Below are positions 33,826-45,180 of a DNA stretch of 64,000 bases, one piece after another. The stretch's first letter is position 1, and each line of letters begins with the position of its first letter. Origin of the DNA: Budorcas taxicolor (taxonomy: Eukaryota > Chordata > Mammalia > Artiodactyla > Bovidae); the NCBI RefSeq assembly GCF_023091745.1, contig NC_068912.1:62462567-62526566 (forward strand), given 5' to 3'. The notes under the pieces were generated by a model. The model was not told the origin of the DNA, searched no databases, and saw only the letters and a program-made list of their open reading frames with translations. The translations under genes were made by a program, and so were the position numbers.

Positions 33826-33937
33826 CCTTTGGATTAAGCAACTATTGTGATAACTACTTTCAAAATCAGGGATAAAACATTTTATTTTTCCCAAACAAAT
33901 ATTCTTGGATTAAGAGAACATTGTCAAGTGTGGTGTT

Positions 33938-33960
33938 TTGTTGTTGTTGTTGTTGTTGTT
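33938..33960 (+). repeat. (GTT)n microsatellite
   Basis: About 7.7 uninterrupted TTG/GTT units. Confidence 0.9.
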
Positions 33961-33972
33961 CTTTCTCCCCCT

Positions 33973-34240
33973 TGCTACTGCTAAATCACTTCAGTCGTGT
34001 CCAACTCTGTGTGACCCCATAGACAGCAGCCTACCAGGCTCCCCCGTCCCTGGGATTCTTCAGGCAAGAACACTGGAGTGGGTTGCCATTTCCTTCTCCA
34101 ACGCATGAAAGTGAAAAGTGAAAGTGAAGTCGCTCAGTCATGTCCGACCCTCAGCGACCCCATGGACTGCAGCCTTCCAGGCTCCTCCGTCCATGGGATT
34201 TTCCAGGCAGGAGTACTGGAGTGGGGTGCCATTGCCTTCT
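33973..34240 (-). mobile_element. Bov-A2 dimeric SINE
   Basis: Complement of Bov-A2 with both units and the GAAAGTGAAAAGTGAAAGTG linker. Approximate pyrimidine-rich TSD CTTTCTCCCCCT (33961-33972) and CCTTCTCCCCTT (34241-34252). Confidence 0.9.
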
Positions 34241-34252
34241 CCTTCTCCCCTT

Positions 34253-37200
34253 TAGCTCGACTGAATTTTTCACTGAAACAGATGGGACTTAAAACTCTTT
34301 AAGGAAAAACTGAGGAGCATTTTACATTCTTGAAGTCAGCATTAATGACTTAGATCTATTTATATGTAAATACATTTCTTGGTGGAATCTTGAACTGAAA
34401 ATCTGATACAGAAGCTGAAAAACAAAATTAGGAGTCCATGCTCCTATTTTTACACACTAAATAAGTGATAATAAAGAGATATATATTTTCTTATTGTTTT
34501 CTGTTCATTGAAAACAGGTTTTAATTGCATCGCTTGGTAAAGAATTACAATAAATTTATATTATGAAAAAGCATATGTGTTCTTGAATTTATTGTGTCCT
34601 TTAAAATTTTTAAATTAACAGTGACTTTTACATTTAATAATTAGTACAAAATAATCTTTCTCAATGTCAGTAATTCTAAGATAAAGGAACATGTCAGCTG
34701 TAAGAAAATATGCTTTTCTCATATTCTGATATATATAGTCATTATATATTTGTCATTTTCTCTTTTATGCATCATAAACTTAATCTAGAGAATAACACAC
34801 AATTCATCTCCCTCTGCCAAAACGATGATAGCTTAAGTTTTTAGATAACATATGCAGAAAAGGTGTTTATTTGACTATTTGGATAATGACATTTCAGATC
34901 CTTCAATGTTATTTTTGAATAAAGTAATCATGAATAAAAATTATAATGTGTTAGTGTAGCTTGAAATTATTATTTCCAAGAAAGATGATGTTTCAGTAAA
35001 TGAAAACTAGTGAAAATTTCAAATGATAAATATTGACAAAATTAATGACTTTTTGCTGAAGTATAAAATTAAGATTTGAAAGGTGTCCTACTTAGTTTTT
35101 CACATTTTTTAAAGATATTTTTAATATTAATGAAATATATGGCTTGTAATTATGGATATCTGACATTCTGGAATGATTGAGAAGTTCTCCCATGACCATA
35201 GTTTAAGAAAACTGCTTTTCATATTAATCATAAATATCAATATTTTATTTCAATTTTTTGTATTTATTGATTTTAATGAAAGATTTTTATGGAAAATTTT
35301 AGACTGAGAAATACTTTATTTTGTGTAGTGCTTATTTCTAAAGAATCATTAATACCATTTTTGATGTTATAGCTTATATTTATAATTACGAAACTACTAA
35401 AAGATTCAAAGTATTTTTGAGCATCAGTTCCTGAAGAGGGCAGCACTTTCTAGATATTATTGAATTTCAAACTCAAATATGACAGCTTTGGCTTTAGTAT
35501 ACTTTTTTTAGAAACTAGAGGGAAAAAATGGATTTTTTTTTATAGATGTCTGCTCCCATGTTACAATAAACCAGCAGAAATTCTAGCTAACTGCAGACCA
35601 AGGTCAAAACTGTATTTGATTATTACAAGGGAACATTCAAATTAGACACCCAAAGCAATGTATTTAGGAAGGGAACAACAAAATACTAGTAAGGAGACTT
35701 TCCATGAGGAATGTGTTTTATCTTAATACTGTAGATAACTTTTCCTATTGGCAGTGCATTGACTGTCAAAACTACTAAAGGGGTTAGATTTAATTATCTC
35801 ACTTCTTGCACATTTCATCTCAATTGCTATGGCAACATTCAGTTGCCTCAGCAGCAATGCACACTTTAATCAGATATTTCCTCCTCATTTCTCTATGAGC
35901 CAAAACTGTGTAGTCAAATTTACAACCAAGTCCTGATAAATCTGATAATACTTCCTACAATTTAATGGGCCACTTGCCTCCACCCACACATAAATATTTT
36001 CAGAGAGGTCTGTAACTATTGGACAAGTATAACACTTGATAAGAACATACACTTGGACTTTCCTATTTCATTGATTCTTCTTTGCTATTTCTATCACTAG
36101 TCTTTATTAGAAGTTTTTCACAAATTCAAAACTCACTCCAGCAAGTCACTAACATGGGTCACCTAACCTCACTAGGAGAGCCGATGAGTAAAGGAAACAA
36201 CCTCCAACATTCAAATGTCAACCCTTCTCAAAAGGCTAATGAATTATTTACCTTTTATCTGAACACACTTTGAATTGGCACATCAAAGAGCCTTTTTCTA
36301 TTTCTTGAAAGTAGGTTAAAGGAGGAAAGAAAATAATTCAAGACAAAGCAAAATTTGATATTGGAAGAAAACTGTAGGGTATCAGACTCAAATGAAAGGC
36401 CAAGCATGAAGAAAATTTGGTTAAGCTTCAGTAATAGAGCAATTCTAATGAGAAGTGAAAGCATGATGCATTGAAGTGCTGTTGTCACCTGGGTGACTGT
36501 TAACCATCTACATTGTTGGACAAATCACTTTAGCGTTTTGCAAAAGACTAGAGAAAATTTTGTGGGGAGATAAGGAACTCAAGCTATCTTCATGTCAAAT
36601 TTAGAGTGCTAGCTTATGTTTTTATAAATAACTAAATAAATAATATTTATAAATAAGTGAAACTTTGCAAATAGTAACTTTTAATTTTATAATGTATAAT
36701 AAAAATTGTTTTAAAACATAATTAAGGAGTAAAGTGATCTGAGGTCTTCCTAACAATTTTAGTGGCTGCTAAAATTTGTATTTAGATAACAAACATTTTA
36801 TTCTGAAGTTGTGATAGTTCTCTGGTGAGAAATTTTACACCAGTAGCTGACAGTAATATTTCAGCATGATTTTTTCAATCACCACTTAGTAGTGTCTAGT
36901 AAAAATTTCATTAATTGAGACAATCAAAAAATATGCTATCAGTACCTGGGTCTACCAGTCTAATATTTCAATAGTAATGGCTAGACTGCACCTTATGTAT
37001 TACAGCCCACTAAATATGGGGCTCAAACAAACCTTATACATAAAAATATTCTGTAAAATACAAGTCTATATTTTGAACTTTGAGTTGATTATTGGCAGCT
37101 TATGTTCAAAATGTAGTTATTGAAAAGCTAATTTCTCATTAATGATGAAGTTTGGAAGCTGTAGGTACAGGAATAGGAGATGTTTAATTGAAAAGAGAAA

Positions 37201-38447
37201 TCTAAACAGGAAGGCAAGCATGGAATCTATCCTCAGATACTTGAAAGTTTTATATAAAGGGGACAGTGAGTGTCTGAAAAGACTAATGATACAAGTTCAG
37301 AGAAGCAGATTCCAGCTGTTTATAAAGAAAAATGTAAAAACAATTAGAATTACTTAAACAATAACACAAGCTGTGAAGCAGCAAATGCCTTGTTTAAGCA
37401 TATTTCGTGTACTGTTTGCATATGATTTTCTGTTGCTTGAATTCTGGAACAGCATTTAAAAAATGTGGTAGAACCACTCCAGAAATTTAGATCTGGGAGT
37501 TCAAATGACTCACTTCTTAATGAATTTCTCAAGTACCAGTGCTTTATATCCATATGGAAACCTAGCAATGGTCTGCAAAGAGCACATTCAGCAGCAAGTT
37601 TGCAACTTTTGCTCTGGAAAAATGATCTAAATGAGATAAACAAACAGTTCTTACTGAAGAGTTATCTAAAATCTACAAGGAGACATATAAATTGGTCCTA
37701 ATTGGCATTCCTTCAAGAACCTCAGTAGATACCAAGCAGTGACTAGAGGTGAAGGATGAGTTCCCTTTTCAGTCTTAACTTGGCTCTTCCACCTGAAGAT
37801 GGGGTGTTGCCAGACAACGTGTATACCACTGCCTGTGTCAGACTTATTTCCTTGATGAAAGGAAGATTTGGCATTATCCTCAAACTCTATATTCACTAAG
37901 AAAATAATAATTGCTCAATTAAGTGTTCACAGCTTTTCTTCCATACCCAGAGAATTTAAAATTTAAAGAGAAAATTGCACACCATGTGAGACTGCTCATC
38001 TTTAGTAAAATTGCTGAATAATATAAAGGAAAGCTGAAACCAACTTGAAGGTTATAAATATAAGGAAACTGATGGTTCTTGAGTCAAAGTAATGTGAGTA
38101 ATAGTTTTATTTCTGTGTAATACTAGGTTCTATATAGTTCTGGTTTATGTTAGTTGAAAATAGTCTTTTTACTTAGTTTGGTTTTGAAATTTCCTTGTGT
38201 GATCATACTTTTGAATCACATTGAAAAAACCAAGGGTCTCAGAAAGACCTTGCATAGTATTTAAACTTTATGTACTCTAGAGCTTATTGTTTGGAGCTTG
38301 AGATCTATTGAAGAACGGCTGTCTACCAGAAGCATATGTGTCAACCTAAAGAGCTTATGAGATGTTTTGCAACACCAAGAATGCTAACTTGTATTTTTAC
38401 TCTCAAAGAATATGGATACTATAAACTTCATCATGTCTTTTATCTCC
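34253..38447. other. 4.2 kb repeat-poor AT-rich DNA
   Basis: I recognise no interspersed repeat and no exon. Frames here are short and lack domains. It is one of the two longest repeat-poor stretches in the window. Confidence 0.45.
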
Positions 38448-38458
38448 TCTGCCCCTTT

Positions 38459-39229
38459 CAGTTCAGTTCAGTCGCTCAGTCGTGTCCGACTCTTTGCAAC
38501 CCCATGAGTCGCAGCACGCCAGGCCTCCCTGTCCATAACCAACTCTCGGAGTTCACTCAGACTCACATCCATCAAGTCAGAGATGCCATCCGGCCATCTC
38601 ATCCTCTGTCCTCCCCTTCTCCTCCTGCCCCCAATCCCTCCCAGCATCAGAGTCTTTTCCAATGAGTCAACTCTTTGCATGAGGTGGCCAAAGTATTGGA
38701 GTTTCAGCTTGAGCATCATTCCCTCCAAAGAACACCTAGGACTGATCTCCTTTAGAATGGACTGGTTGGATCTCCTTGCAGTCCAAGGGACTCTCAAGAG
38801 TCTTCTCCAACACCACAGTTCAAAAGCATCAATTCTTTGGTGCTCAGCTTTCTTCACAGTCCAACTCTCACATCCATACGTGACTACTGGAAAAACCATA
38901 GCCTTGACTAGATGGACCTTTGTTGGCAAAGTAATGTCTGTGCTTTTGAATATGCTATCTAAGTTGGTCATAACTTTTCTTCCAGGGAGTAAGTGTCTCT
39001 TAATTTCATGGCTGCAATCACCATCTGCAGTGATTTTAGAGCCCCTAAAAATAAAGTCTGACACTGTTTCCACTGTTTCCCCATCTATTTCCCATGAAAT
39101 GATGGGACCAGATGCCATGATCTTCGTTTTCTGAATGTTGACCTTTAAGCCAACTTGTCACTCTCCTCTTTCACTTTCATCAAGAGGCTTTTTAGTTCCT
39201 CTTCACTTTCTGCCATAAGGGTGGTGTCA
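38459..39229 (-). mobile_element. BovB LINE, 5'-truncated (771 bp)
   Basis: 3' end at 38459. TSD TCTGCCCCTTT at 38448-38458 and 39230-39240. It holds the ORF2 region from just after RT motif C to the terminus. Least damaged BovB coding sequence in the window. Confidence 0.95.
38468..39118 (-). pseudogene. BovB ORF2 C-terminal domain, 216 codons open
   Basis: A single open minus-strand frame from MASGPIISWEIDGETVETVS to the natural C terminus (GVAKSRTRLSD), covering everything after the RT. Visible blocks: HEIKRHLLPGRKVMTNLDSI, the CESWTVKKAEHQRIDAFELW zinc-finger-like Cys/His/Trp-rich block, and an Arg-rich GGRRRRGGQRMRW segment. The apparent Met is internal to ORF2, not a true start. Without endonuclease and RT it cannot act alone. 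The open length suggests a fairly young insertion, which is inference. Confidence 0.85.
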
Positions 39230-39240
39230 TCTGCCCCTTT

Positions 39241-39959
39241 AGGCCTCTGTAAATCAAATTTTACGTCATGTTGTTTAAAATTCCACCTGCTGAGAGTTTG
39301 CTAGCAAATGGTCTTGAAACTTGTTTCTGAAATGCTCACCCGCAAACACTTTTACTAGCCAATCCCATTTGGTTGGCTGTGCTCCAACAAGTCTCTGGTG
39401 AACACAAGCATAAGTTACGAAGAAACAGAAATTTCCATGGCACTCTGGAGGAACTTTTTTGATCCTAAAGACACTAGTAATAAACTAAAATGTCATTGCA
39501 AATTCATGAGCATTTCCTTATGTCATGAGCAGCAGTAGGAGGAAGGGGCTGCATTTGTGCAATGGTTGTTCCATGTGTGTAAACCTTGTCCCCAACTTAA
39601 GATCAAAGACTGTCTTCAATCAACAAGTATTTATTTAGTGATTACCATGCCTGAAACTTAAGGAGCCACAAAAGGACAAATAGGAGCTACTTTTAAATTC
39701 TGGGATTTGTTGAATGAATGAAGAAAAACACACGGCTGGCCTAAGAAACCTTATGATAATCTATAGGGCTATGGATTTATCACAAAACAAAGCCCAGTAT
39801 CTGTTTTGTCTTTGTCAGTTAAGATGTTCATCTATTTCATGACACAAAAGCTTTTAATATATTTACCATTACTTCCTTCATTTAAGATAATTTAACCAAG
39901 AAAAAAAGAACAATCATGTCTGGTCCTGTACCCCTACATCCTCCAGCTGGTACTTCTTG
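39241..39959. other. nothing firmly recognised
   Basis: About 39615-39690 (CAACAAGTATTTATTTAGTG) looks like the start of an ancient repeat but cannot be named. Confidence 0.35.
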
Positions 39960-40125
39960 CCTGTGGAATTTAAGGTATTTCTACTGAATCATTATTGTTC
40001 TGATTGTGAGCTTAATGAGGGCAGGGAAAGCCTAAATCTTTGCATTCTGGCCAGTGCAAAAGTGCCTGGTAAACAACAATAAACACTCAGAAAATGATTA
40101 TTCAATGAATATTGTATGAATAGTA
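39960..40125 (+). mobile_element. L2 LINE 3' end
   Basis: GTGAGCTTAATGAGGGCAGG, then AAGTGCCTGGTAAACAACAA and TTATTCAATGAATATTGTAT follow the L2 3' terminal order. Confidence 0.75.
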
Positions 40126-40298
40126 AGAGGGAATAAATGGTGTTGACTTAAATGCAAGAAGTATTCAGGAAAGTTAGTGTAGCTTAAAATGGTTTTAGTT
40201 TGCCAGAAGATATGAGATTTTTCCACTGGGCCTTCAGGAATGGATGAGATTTAAATAGTAGATGGGAGGGAAATAAAGTATTTCTAGTGAAGTTAAGA

Positions 40299-40583
40299 TG
40301 GAGAAGGCAATGGCACCCCACTCCAGTACTCTTGCCTGGAAAATCCTATGGACGGAGGAGCCTGGTGGGCTACAGTCCATGGGGTCGCGAAGAGTCAGAC
40401 ATGACTGAGCAACTTCACTTTCACTTTTCACTTTCATGCATTGGAGAAGGAAATGGCAACCCACTCCAGTGTTCTTGCCTGGAGAATCCTAGGGACGGCG
40501 GAGCCTGGTGGGCTGCCTTCTATGGGATCGCATAGAGTCAGACACAACTGACGCGACTTAGCAGCAGCAGCAGCAGCAGTGCT
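40299..40583 (+). mobile_element. Bov-A2 dimeric SINE with (CAG)n tail
   Basis: GGAGAAGGCAATGGCACCCC start, first unit, linker TTCACTTTCACTTTTCACTT, second unit and an uninterrupted (CAG)n run at about 40561-40579. Short 7-bp TSD GTTAAGA at 40292-40298 and 40584-40590. Confidence 0.93.
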
Positions 40584-40613
40584 GTTAAGAACATGAACAG
40601 AAAAACTGCTTTG

Positions 40614-40913
40614 GGGCTTCCCTGGTAGATCAGTGTATAGGAATCCACTTGCCAATGCCAGAGACAGGGGTTTGATCCCTGATCTGGGAATATCCCACAT
40701 GCTGCAGAGCAACTAAGCCCATGCGCCACAACTATTGAGCCTATGCCCTAGAGCCCAGGAGCCAAAATTACTGAATCCTGCATGAGCTAGCATCTATTCT
40801 CCACAAGAAGACAAACCACGGGGATGAGAAGCCTGAGTACCACAAACAGAGAAAAGACCGTACAGAAATGAAGACCCAGCACAGTCAAAATTAATTAATT
40901 AATTAATTAATTT
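40614..40913 (+). mobile_element. CHR-2-like tRNA SINE with (AATT)n tail
   Basis: Bov-tA-like GGGCTTCCCTGGTAG head and B box GGTTTGATCCC, but the body then diverges: AATATCCCACATGCTGCAGA, GCGCCACAACTATTGAGCCT, GAGAAGCCTGAGTACCACAA. It ends in (AATT)n at 40888-40912. This body matches the CHR-2 type, not the BovB-tailed type. Confidence 0.75.
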
Positions 40914-41039
40914 AGCAAAAATAATTGTATTGAAGGCAGAGATATTACAGAAAGGATTTAATTCTTCTTTATGGTACCATCGGTTATATTATGGGTAAGT
41001 GATGTTGTTCTTTTCAGATTAACAGGTATTATAGAGAAG

Positions 41040-41225
41040 TGCTTCTCAAATTTTAATTTCCATCCCTGGGGATCTTGGTTAAACTGCAGATTTTAATTTG
41101 GTAGGTCTAAATTGAGGTATCAGAGTATCTATTTCTAACAAATTCCCAGATGGTATTGGTGCTGGTGCTAGATCCTGAAGTACAAAGCTGTAGAGGATCC
41201 TTGAAGCCAGACAGAGTCATTTGTG
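41040..41225 (-). mobile_element. MER20-like hAT transposon
   Basis: GTGCTTCTCAAATTTTAATT start, then CTGGGGATCTTGGTTAAACT, TTGGTAGGTCTAAATTGAGG and AATTCCCAGATGGTATTGGT follow the complement of MER20. Confidence 0.6.
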
Positions 41226-41689
41226 CTGCATACAGAAGGCGTTTGAGAATGACTCCATGCTTCCTAGCAGTGATGGCGTGCTGAAAAGTGTATTCAGAAA
41301 GATTAGTATGTCAACCTCATGAAAAGTATGCTAACGAAGAGAGAATGTGGATATAGGAAAACCAGCTGGAAGTCTGTCTTACACTTTATCTGCATATTTC
41401 ACAGATTTGATGCTCAATTACCTGTTGATTGATTAGTTTCTGTGGACATGGTCAATTCAAAAGCATTTTCTCAGTGGAATAACTGTAGGCCCACTGACAT
41501 TTTGAAAACAAATCAAATTTAGGTAAAAACACATGAGGAATCCATGAATGTTCTTCCTCTCCTCTCCATCTGGGAAAAAAAAAAACTATTTATTCTTTAA
41601 AAGACTTGGAATATTAACTCTTCTGTTCCTCTCGTATTCTGCCCTCACATGTATCTCTCAAACTCTGATCTTATTATATCATAATGATA

Positions 41690-41840
41690 ATAAAAATAAT
41701 TAATAATAGTAGCATAACTAATTTTTTTGAGTGCTTATTAATAGTGCCAGGCAACTTGCTAAGTTTTATAATTAAATCTGTGAGGAGTACTGATATTAAC
41801 ATTTATAGTTTTACAAATTGGAAAAAAGTACTTGCATGCC
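41690..41840 (-). mobile_element. MIR SINE fragment
   Basis: GAGTGCTTATTAATAGTGCC, AATTAAATCTGTGAGGAG and ACATTTATAGTTTTACAAAT give the MIR 3' order in antisense. Confidence 0.6.
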
Positions 41841-41921
41841 ATCATACAATGTCAGGTATGTAACAATAAATATATTTGTTCAGACAGTGATTGATCAAAA
41901 TGTGTTCTAAGAAATCATTGA

Positions 41922-42057
41922 GGGATTGATTTTTTTATTTGACTGTTCCAGGTCTTAGTTGCAGCATATGGAATTCAGATCCCTGACCAGGGATTGAATC
42001 TGTATCCCCTGCATTAGTAGTACAGAGTTGTAGCCACTAAATCACCAGGGAAGTCCC
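41922..42057 (-). mobile_element. CHR-type tRNA SINE
   Basis: Complement of CHR-1 (TTAGTTGCAGCATATGGAAT, GACCAGGGATTGAATC, CACCAGGGAAGTCCC). TSD AAGAAATCATTGA (41909-41921) and AAGAGATCACTGA (42058-42070), two mismatches in 13. Confidence 0.9.
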
Positions 42058-42124
42058 AAGAGATCACTGATTTTTTAATGTAGCTTCTGTTTTTACATGT
42101 TATCTTTGTCTTTGTTCCCTAATC

Positions 42125-42350
42125 TCCAATAATTATGATAATGGATAAAATTAGTAAATGTTTCCTATATTCCAGATACTACTTTAAGCAATGAGATAAC
42201 ACGTGCTATCTCATTTAATGCTCATAATAATCCTATAACTGTATTCTCATTTTACAATAAAGAAAATGAGGTATAAAGAGTTTAAATAATTTGTCTACGT
42301 TTCCATAACTAAAGAGCAGATTCGTGTTTTGAACCCACTATACTATGTTG
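42125..42350 (-). mobile_element. MIR SINE
   Basis: Nearly full-length antisense MIR: CTATCTCATTTAATGCTCAT, AACTGTATTCTCATTTTACA, AGAAAATGAGGTATAAAGAG, then the B-box side (GTTTTGAACCCAC). Confidence 0.85.
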
Positions 42351-43034
42351 TTGACTTTAGTCTAACTTGTCCTAGTAACATGGAATTCTGAGTGTTTTCT
42401 TAAATGAATACCATAAATTTTTTCAAATCACAATATTTGTGAAAAGTTAATTTTCTCACAAACTAAGAAAGAGTCCATGAAGTCCAAGAAGGCTTGTTAT
42501 TATTTCTTGGCTTCTGTCAGCATACCACCATGCCTGACAAAAAGTGACTCCCTCAGGCTGGCAGCCTTTTAGACATGGGGCAAAATCTTCTGAACAAAAT
42601 GGCATCAAGTCTCCTGGGGCCCACATACTTCCTACCTCTCTAGTCATATTTCAACCGCTAACACCACAGAATAAAGAGTAGTCCCCCCAAAAGGAAAAGC
42701 TTTCTAAAGGTAGTCTCCATTAAAAATTTTAACATTTGGGGAAAGTTAAACAACTTCTTGCTAGTAATAAGAATAATAATGACAGTCTTCCAGATAGTTT
42801 AAGTGTGCCAGATTTGGTAAAAATTACTACTTGGTTGATTAACTAAACTAGAGATTAAACACAAGTAAATCATTTCATTTCATTCTATTACACGAGTGGA
42901 ATATTCTAATCTAAATATTTAATACTGATAAATTTAAGTTTGTCAATATTAATTTGTCAATTGACAAATTTGATATTATAATAGCCTAGCTTTTGAAATT
43001 TTGCACTTTTATATATTACTTTAAAGAAAAGTAG
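42351..43034. other. AT-rich DNA, nothing recognised
   Basis: No supported repeat or exon. A short palindrome-like AATTTGTCAATTGACAAATT occurs at about 42951-42970. Confidence 0.45.
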
Positions 43035-43811
43035 CCAATATTCCAGTAGTATCCTATCAGTTTGCACAATACTTGTTATATTAATATTGAACCTATGGTT
43101 AAGGGGGTCACTGTAAAACTATTCTTTATTCCCTTTTTTAATGATTATATTATTACAGTTGACTTGTGACTGCAGCCATGAAATTAGAAGATGCTTGCCT
43201 CATGGAAGAAAAGCTATGACAAACCTAGACAGTGTATTAAAAAGTAGAGACATCACTTTGCTGACAAAGGTCCATATAGTCCAAAGTATGGTTTTTCCAT
43301 TAGTCATGTACAGATGTGAGAGTTGGACCATAAAGAAGGCTGAGCCTGGAAGAACTGATGTTTTTAACTGCGGTGTTGAAGAAGAACTCGAGAGCAAGGA
43401 GATCAAACCAATCAATCTTAAAGGAAATCAACCCTCAATACTCATTGGAAGGACTGATGCTGAAGCTGAAGTCCCAATACTTTGGCTACCTGATGCAAGG
43501 AGCTGATTCATTGGAAAAGACCCTGATGCTGGAAAAGACTGAAGACAAAAGGAGAAGAGGGCGGCAGAGGATGAGATGGTTGGATAGCATCACCAATTCA
43601 ATGGACATGAACTTGGGCACACTCCAGGAGATAGTGAGGGATGGGGAAGCCTGGGGTGCTGCAGTCCATGGAGTTACAAAGAGTTGGGCATGACTTAGGA
43701 CTAAAGGACAACAAATCCAATATCCCAGTAGTATCCTATCAAGTTGGCAAATTACTTGTTATGTTAATATTGATCTTATGGTTAAGGGGATCATTGTAAA
43801 ATTGCTGTTTT
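43035..43811. repeat. ~94-bp direct repeats flanking a BovB
   Basis: 43035-43128 and 43717-43811 are clear copies (both contain CCAGTAGTATCCTATCA, ACTTGTTAT, TTAATATTGA and TATGGTTAAGGGG). They differ at roughly 10% of sites plus small indels. The second copy starts directly at the BovB 3' end. Confidence 0.88.
43166..43713 (+). mobile_element. BovB LINE, 5'-truncated, old
   Basis: Plus-strand BovB from GTGACTGCAGCCATGAAATT to a degenerate 3' terminus (GGGCATGACTTAGGAC). The C-terminal ORF2 (CESWTIKKAE, then RMRWLDSI) is split over two frames. The 35 bp before it are AT-rich filler, absent from the repeats. Confidence 0.9.
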
Positions 43812-44029
43812 CAAACCAGGGTCATTCATGAAGTCAATGTGGATTTTACTGTAATTCCTATGTCATTCTATATATTATACTATATAATAATAAATGATAT
43901 TTGGAACTATGATCCTAAAAAAATATGAAGCTCAATCATAATTGAAATATTACCATGGTCACTGCAGAGATTTTAGAAATCTTTTTAACAAATATTGTTA
44001 GTTTCATTCAGTTAACTACAAAATTATAT

Positions 44030-44235
44030 TCCACAAACAACCAATTTCTAGTTTATTCACTCAAATATTTATGAAATATCTATATGTAGCAGGCAGATTA
44101 TAAGAAAACAAAAATCCATCAAACTTTCTGTTCTCATGGAACTTACTATCTAGCGAGGGGAAAAAAGACACCAAGCCAACATACCAACATATGTGGTATG
44201 CAGATTATTATAAATGCTAAGAAGAAAAATAAAGA
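44030..44235. other. possible ancient repeat, unnamed
   Basis: TTATTCACTCAAATATTTAT, TTCTCATGGAACTTACTATC and TTATAAATGCTAAGAAGAAA follow a known mammal-wide ancient-repeat pattern that I cannot assign to a family. Confidence 0.35.
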
Positions 44236-44418
44236 TGAGAAAATAGAGTATGAGTGAGTGGAGGTAATGGCAGGTGGTTGTCTTAGACAGATGGTTAGCT
44301 TTTTAGTCATCAGGTTGTCGTTTTATCCAATTAGATTATCTTTCTCAGGATGAGAAATAAATTATTCTCATATTTGCCTGCTGCTTTTATGTTTGGGCCA
44401 AATTAATAGTGAATTCTT

Positions 44419-45180
44419 CAGTTCAGTTCAGATCAGTAGAACTGCTCAGTCATGTCCGACTCTTTGCGACCCCATGGACTGCAGCACGCCAGGCTTCCCT
44501 GTCCATCACCAACTCCCAGAGCCTACTCAACTCATGTCCATTGATTCGGTGATGCCATCCAATCAACTCATCCTCTGTCATCCTTCTCCCCCTGCCTTCA
44601 ATCTTCCCCAGCATCAGGGTTTTTTCCAATGAGTCAGTTCTTCGCATCAGGTGGCCAAAGTTTTGGAGTTTCAGCTTCAGCATTAGTCCTTCCAATGAAT
44701 ACTCAGGACTGATTTCCTTATGGATGGACTGGTTGGATCTCCTTGCAGTCCAAGGGACTCTCAAGAGTCTTCTCCAACACCACAGTTCAAAAGCATCAAT
44801 TCTTTGGCGCTCAGCTTTCTTTATAGTTCAACTCTCATATCTGTACATGACTACTGGAAAAACTATAGCTTTGACTAGAGGAACCTTTGTTGGTAAAATA
44901 ATGTCTCTGCTTTTTAATATGCTATCTAGGCTGGTCATAATTTTTCTCCCAAGGAGCAAGCATCTTTTAATTTCATGGCTGCAGTCACCATCTGCAGTGA
45001 TTTTGGGACCCCCAAAATAAAGTCTCTCACTGTTTCCATTGTTTCTCCATCTATTTGCCATTAAGTGATGGGACCAGATGCCATGATCTTTGTTTTCTGA
45101 ATGTTGAGTTTTAGGCCAGCTTTTTCACTCTCCTCTTTCACTTTCATCAAGAGATTCTTTAGTTCTTCTTCGCTTTCTGC
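44419..45180 (-). mobile_element. BovB 3' part of a 5'-inverted insertion
   Basis: 3' end at 44419, directly after the TSD copy AGTGAATTCTT (44408-44418). On the minus strand it covers the ORF2 C-terminal region back to just after RT motif C (complement of GCAGAAAGCGAAGAAGAACT at 45180). Here the sequence switches to BovB 5' DNA in the opposite orientation. Confidence 0.95.

Noticed and set aside
42951..42970. Perfect-looking 20-bp palindrome in AT-rich DNA
   Set aside because: Short and isolated; no flanking structure suggests a regulatory site or transposon terminus.
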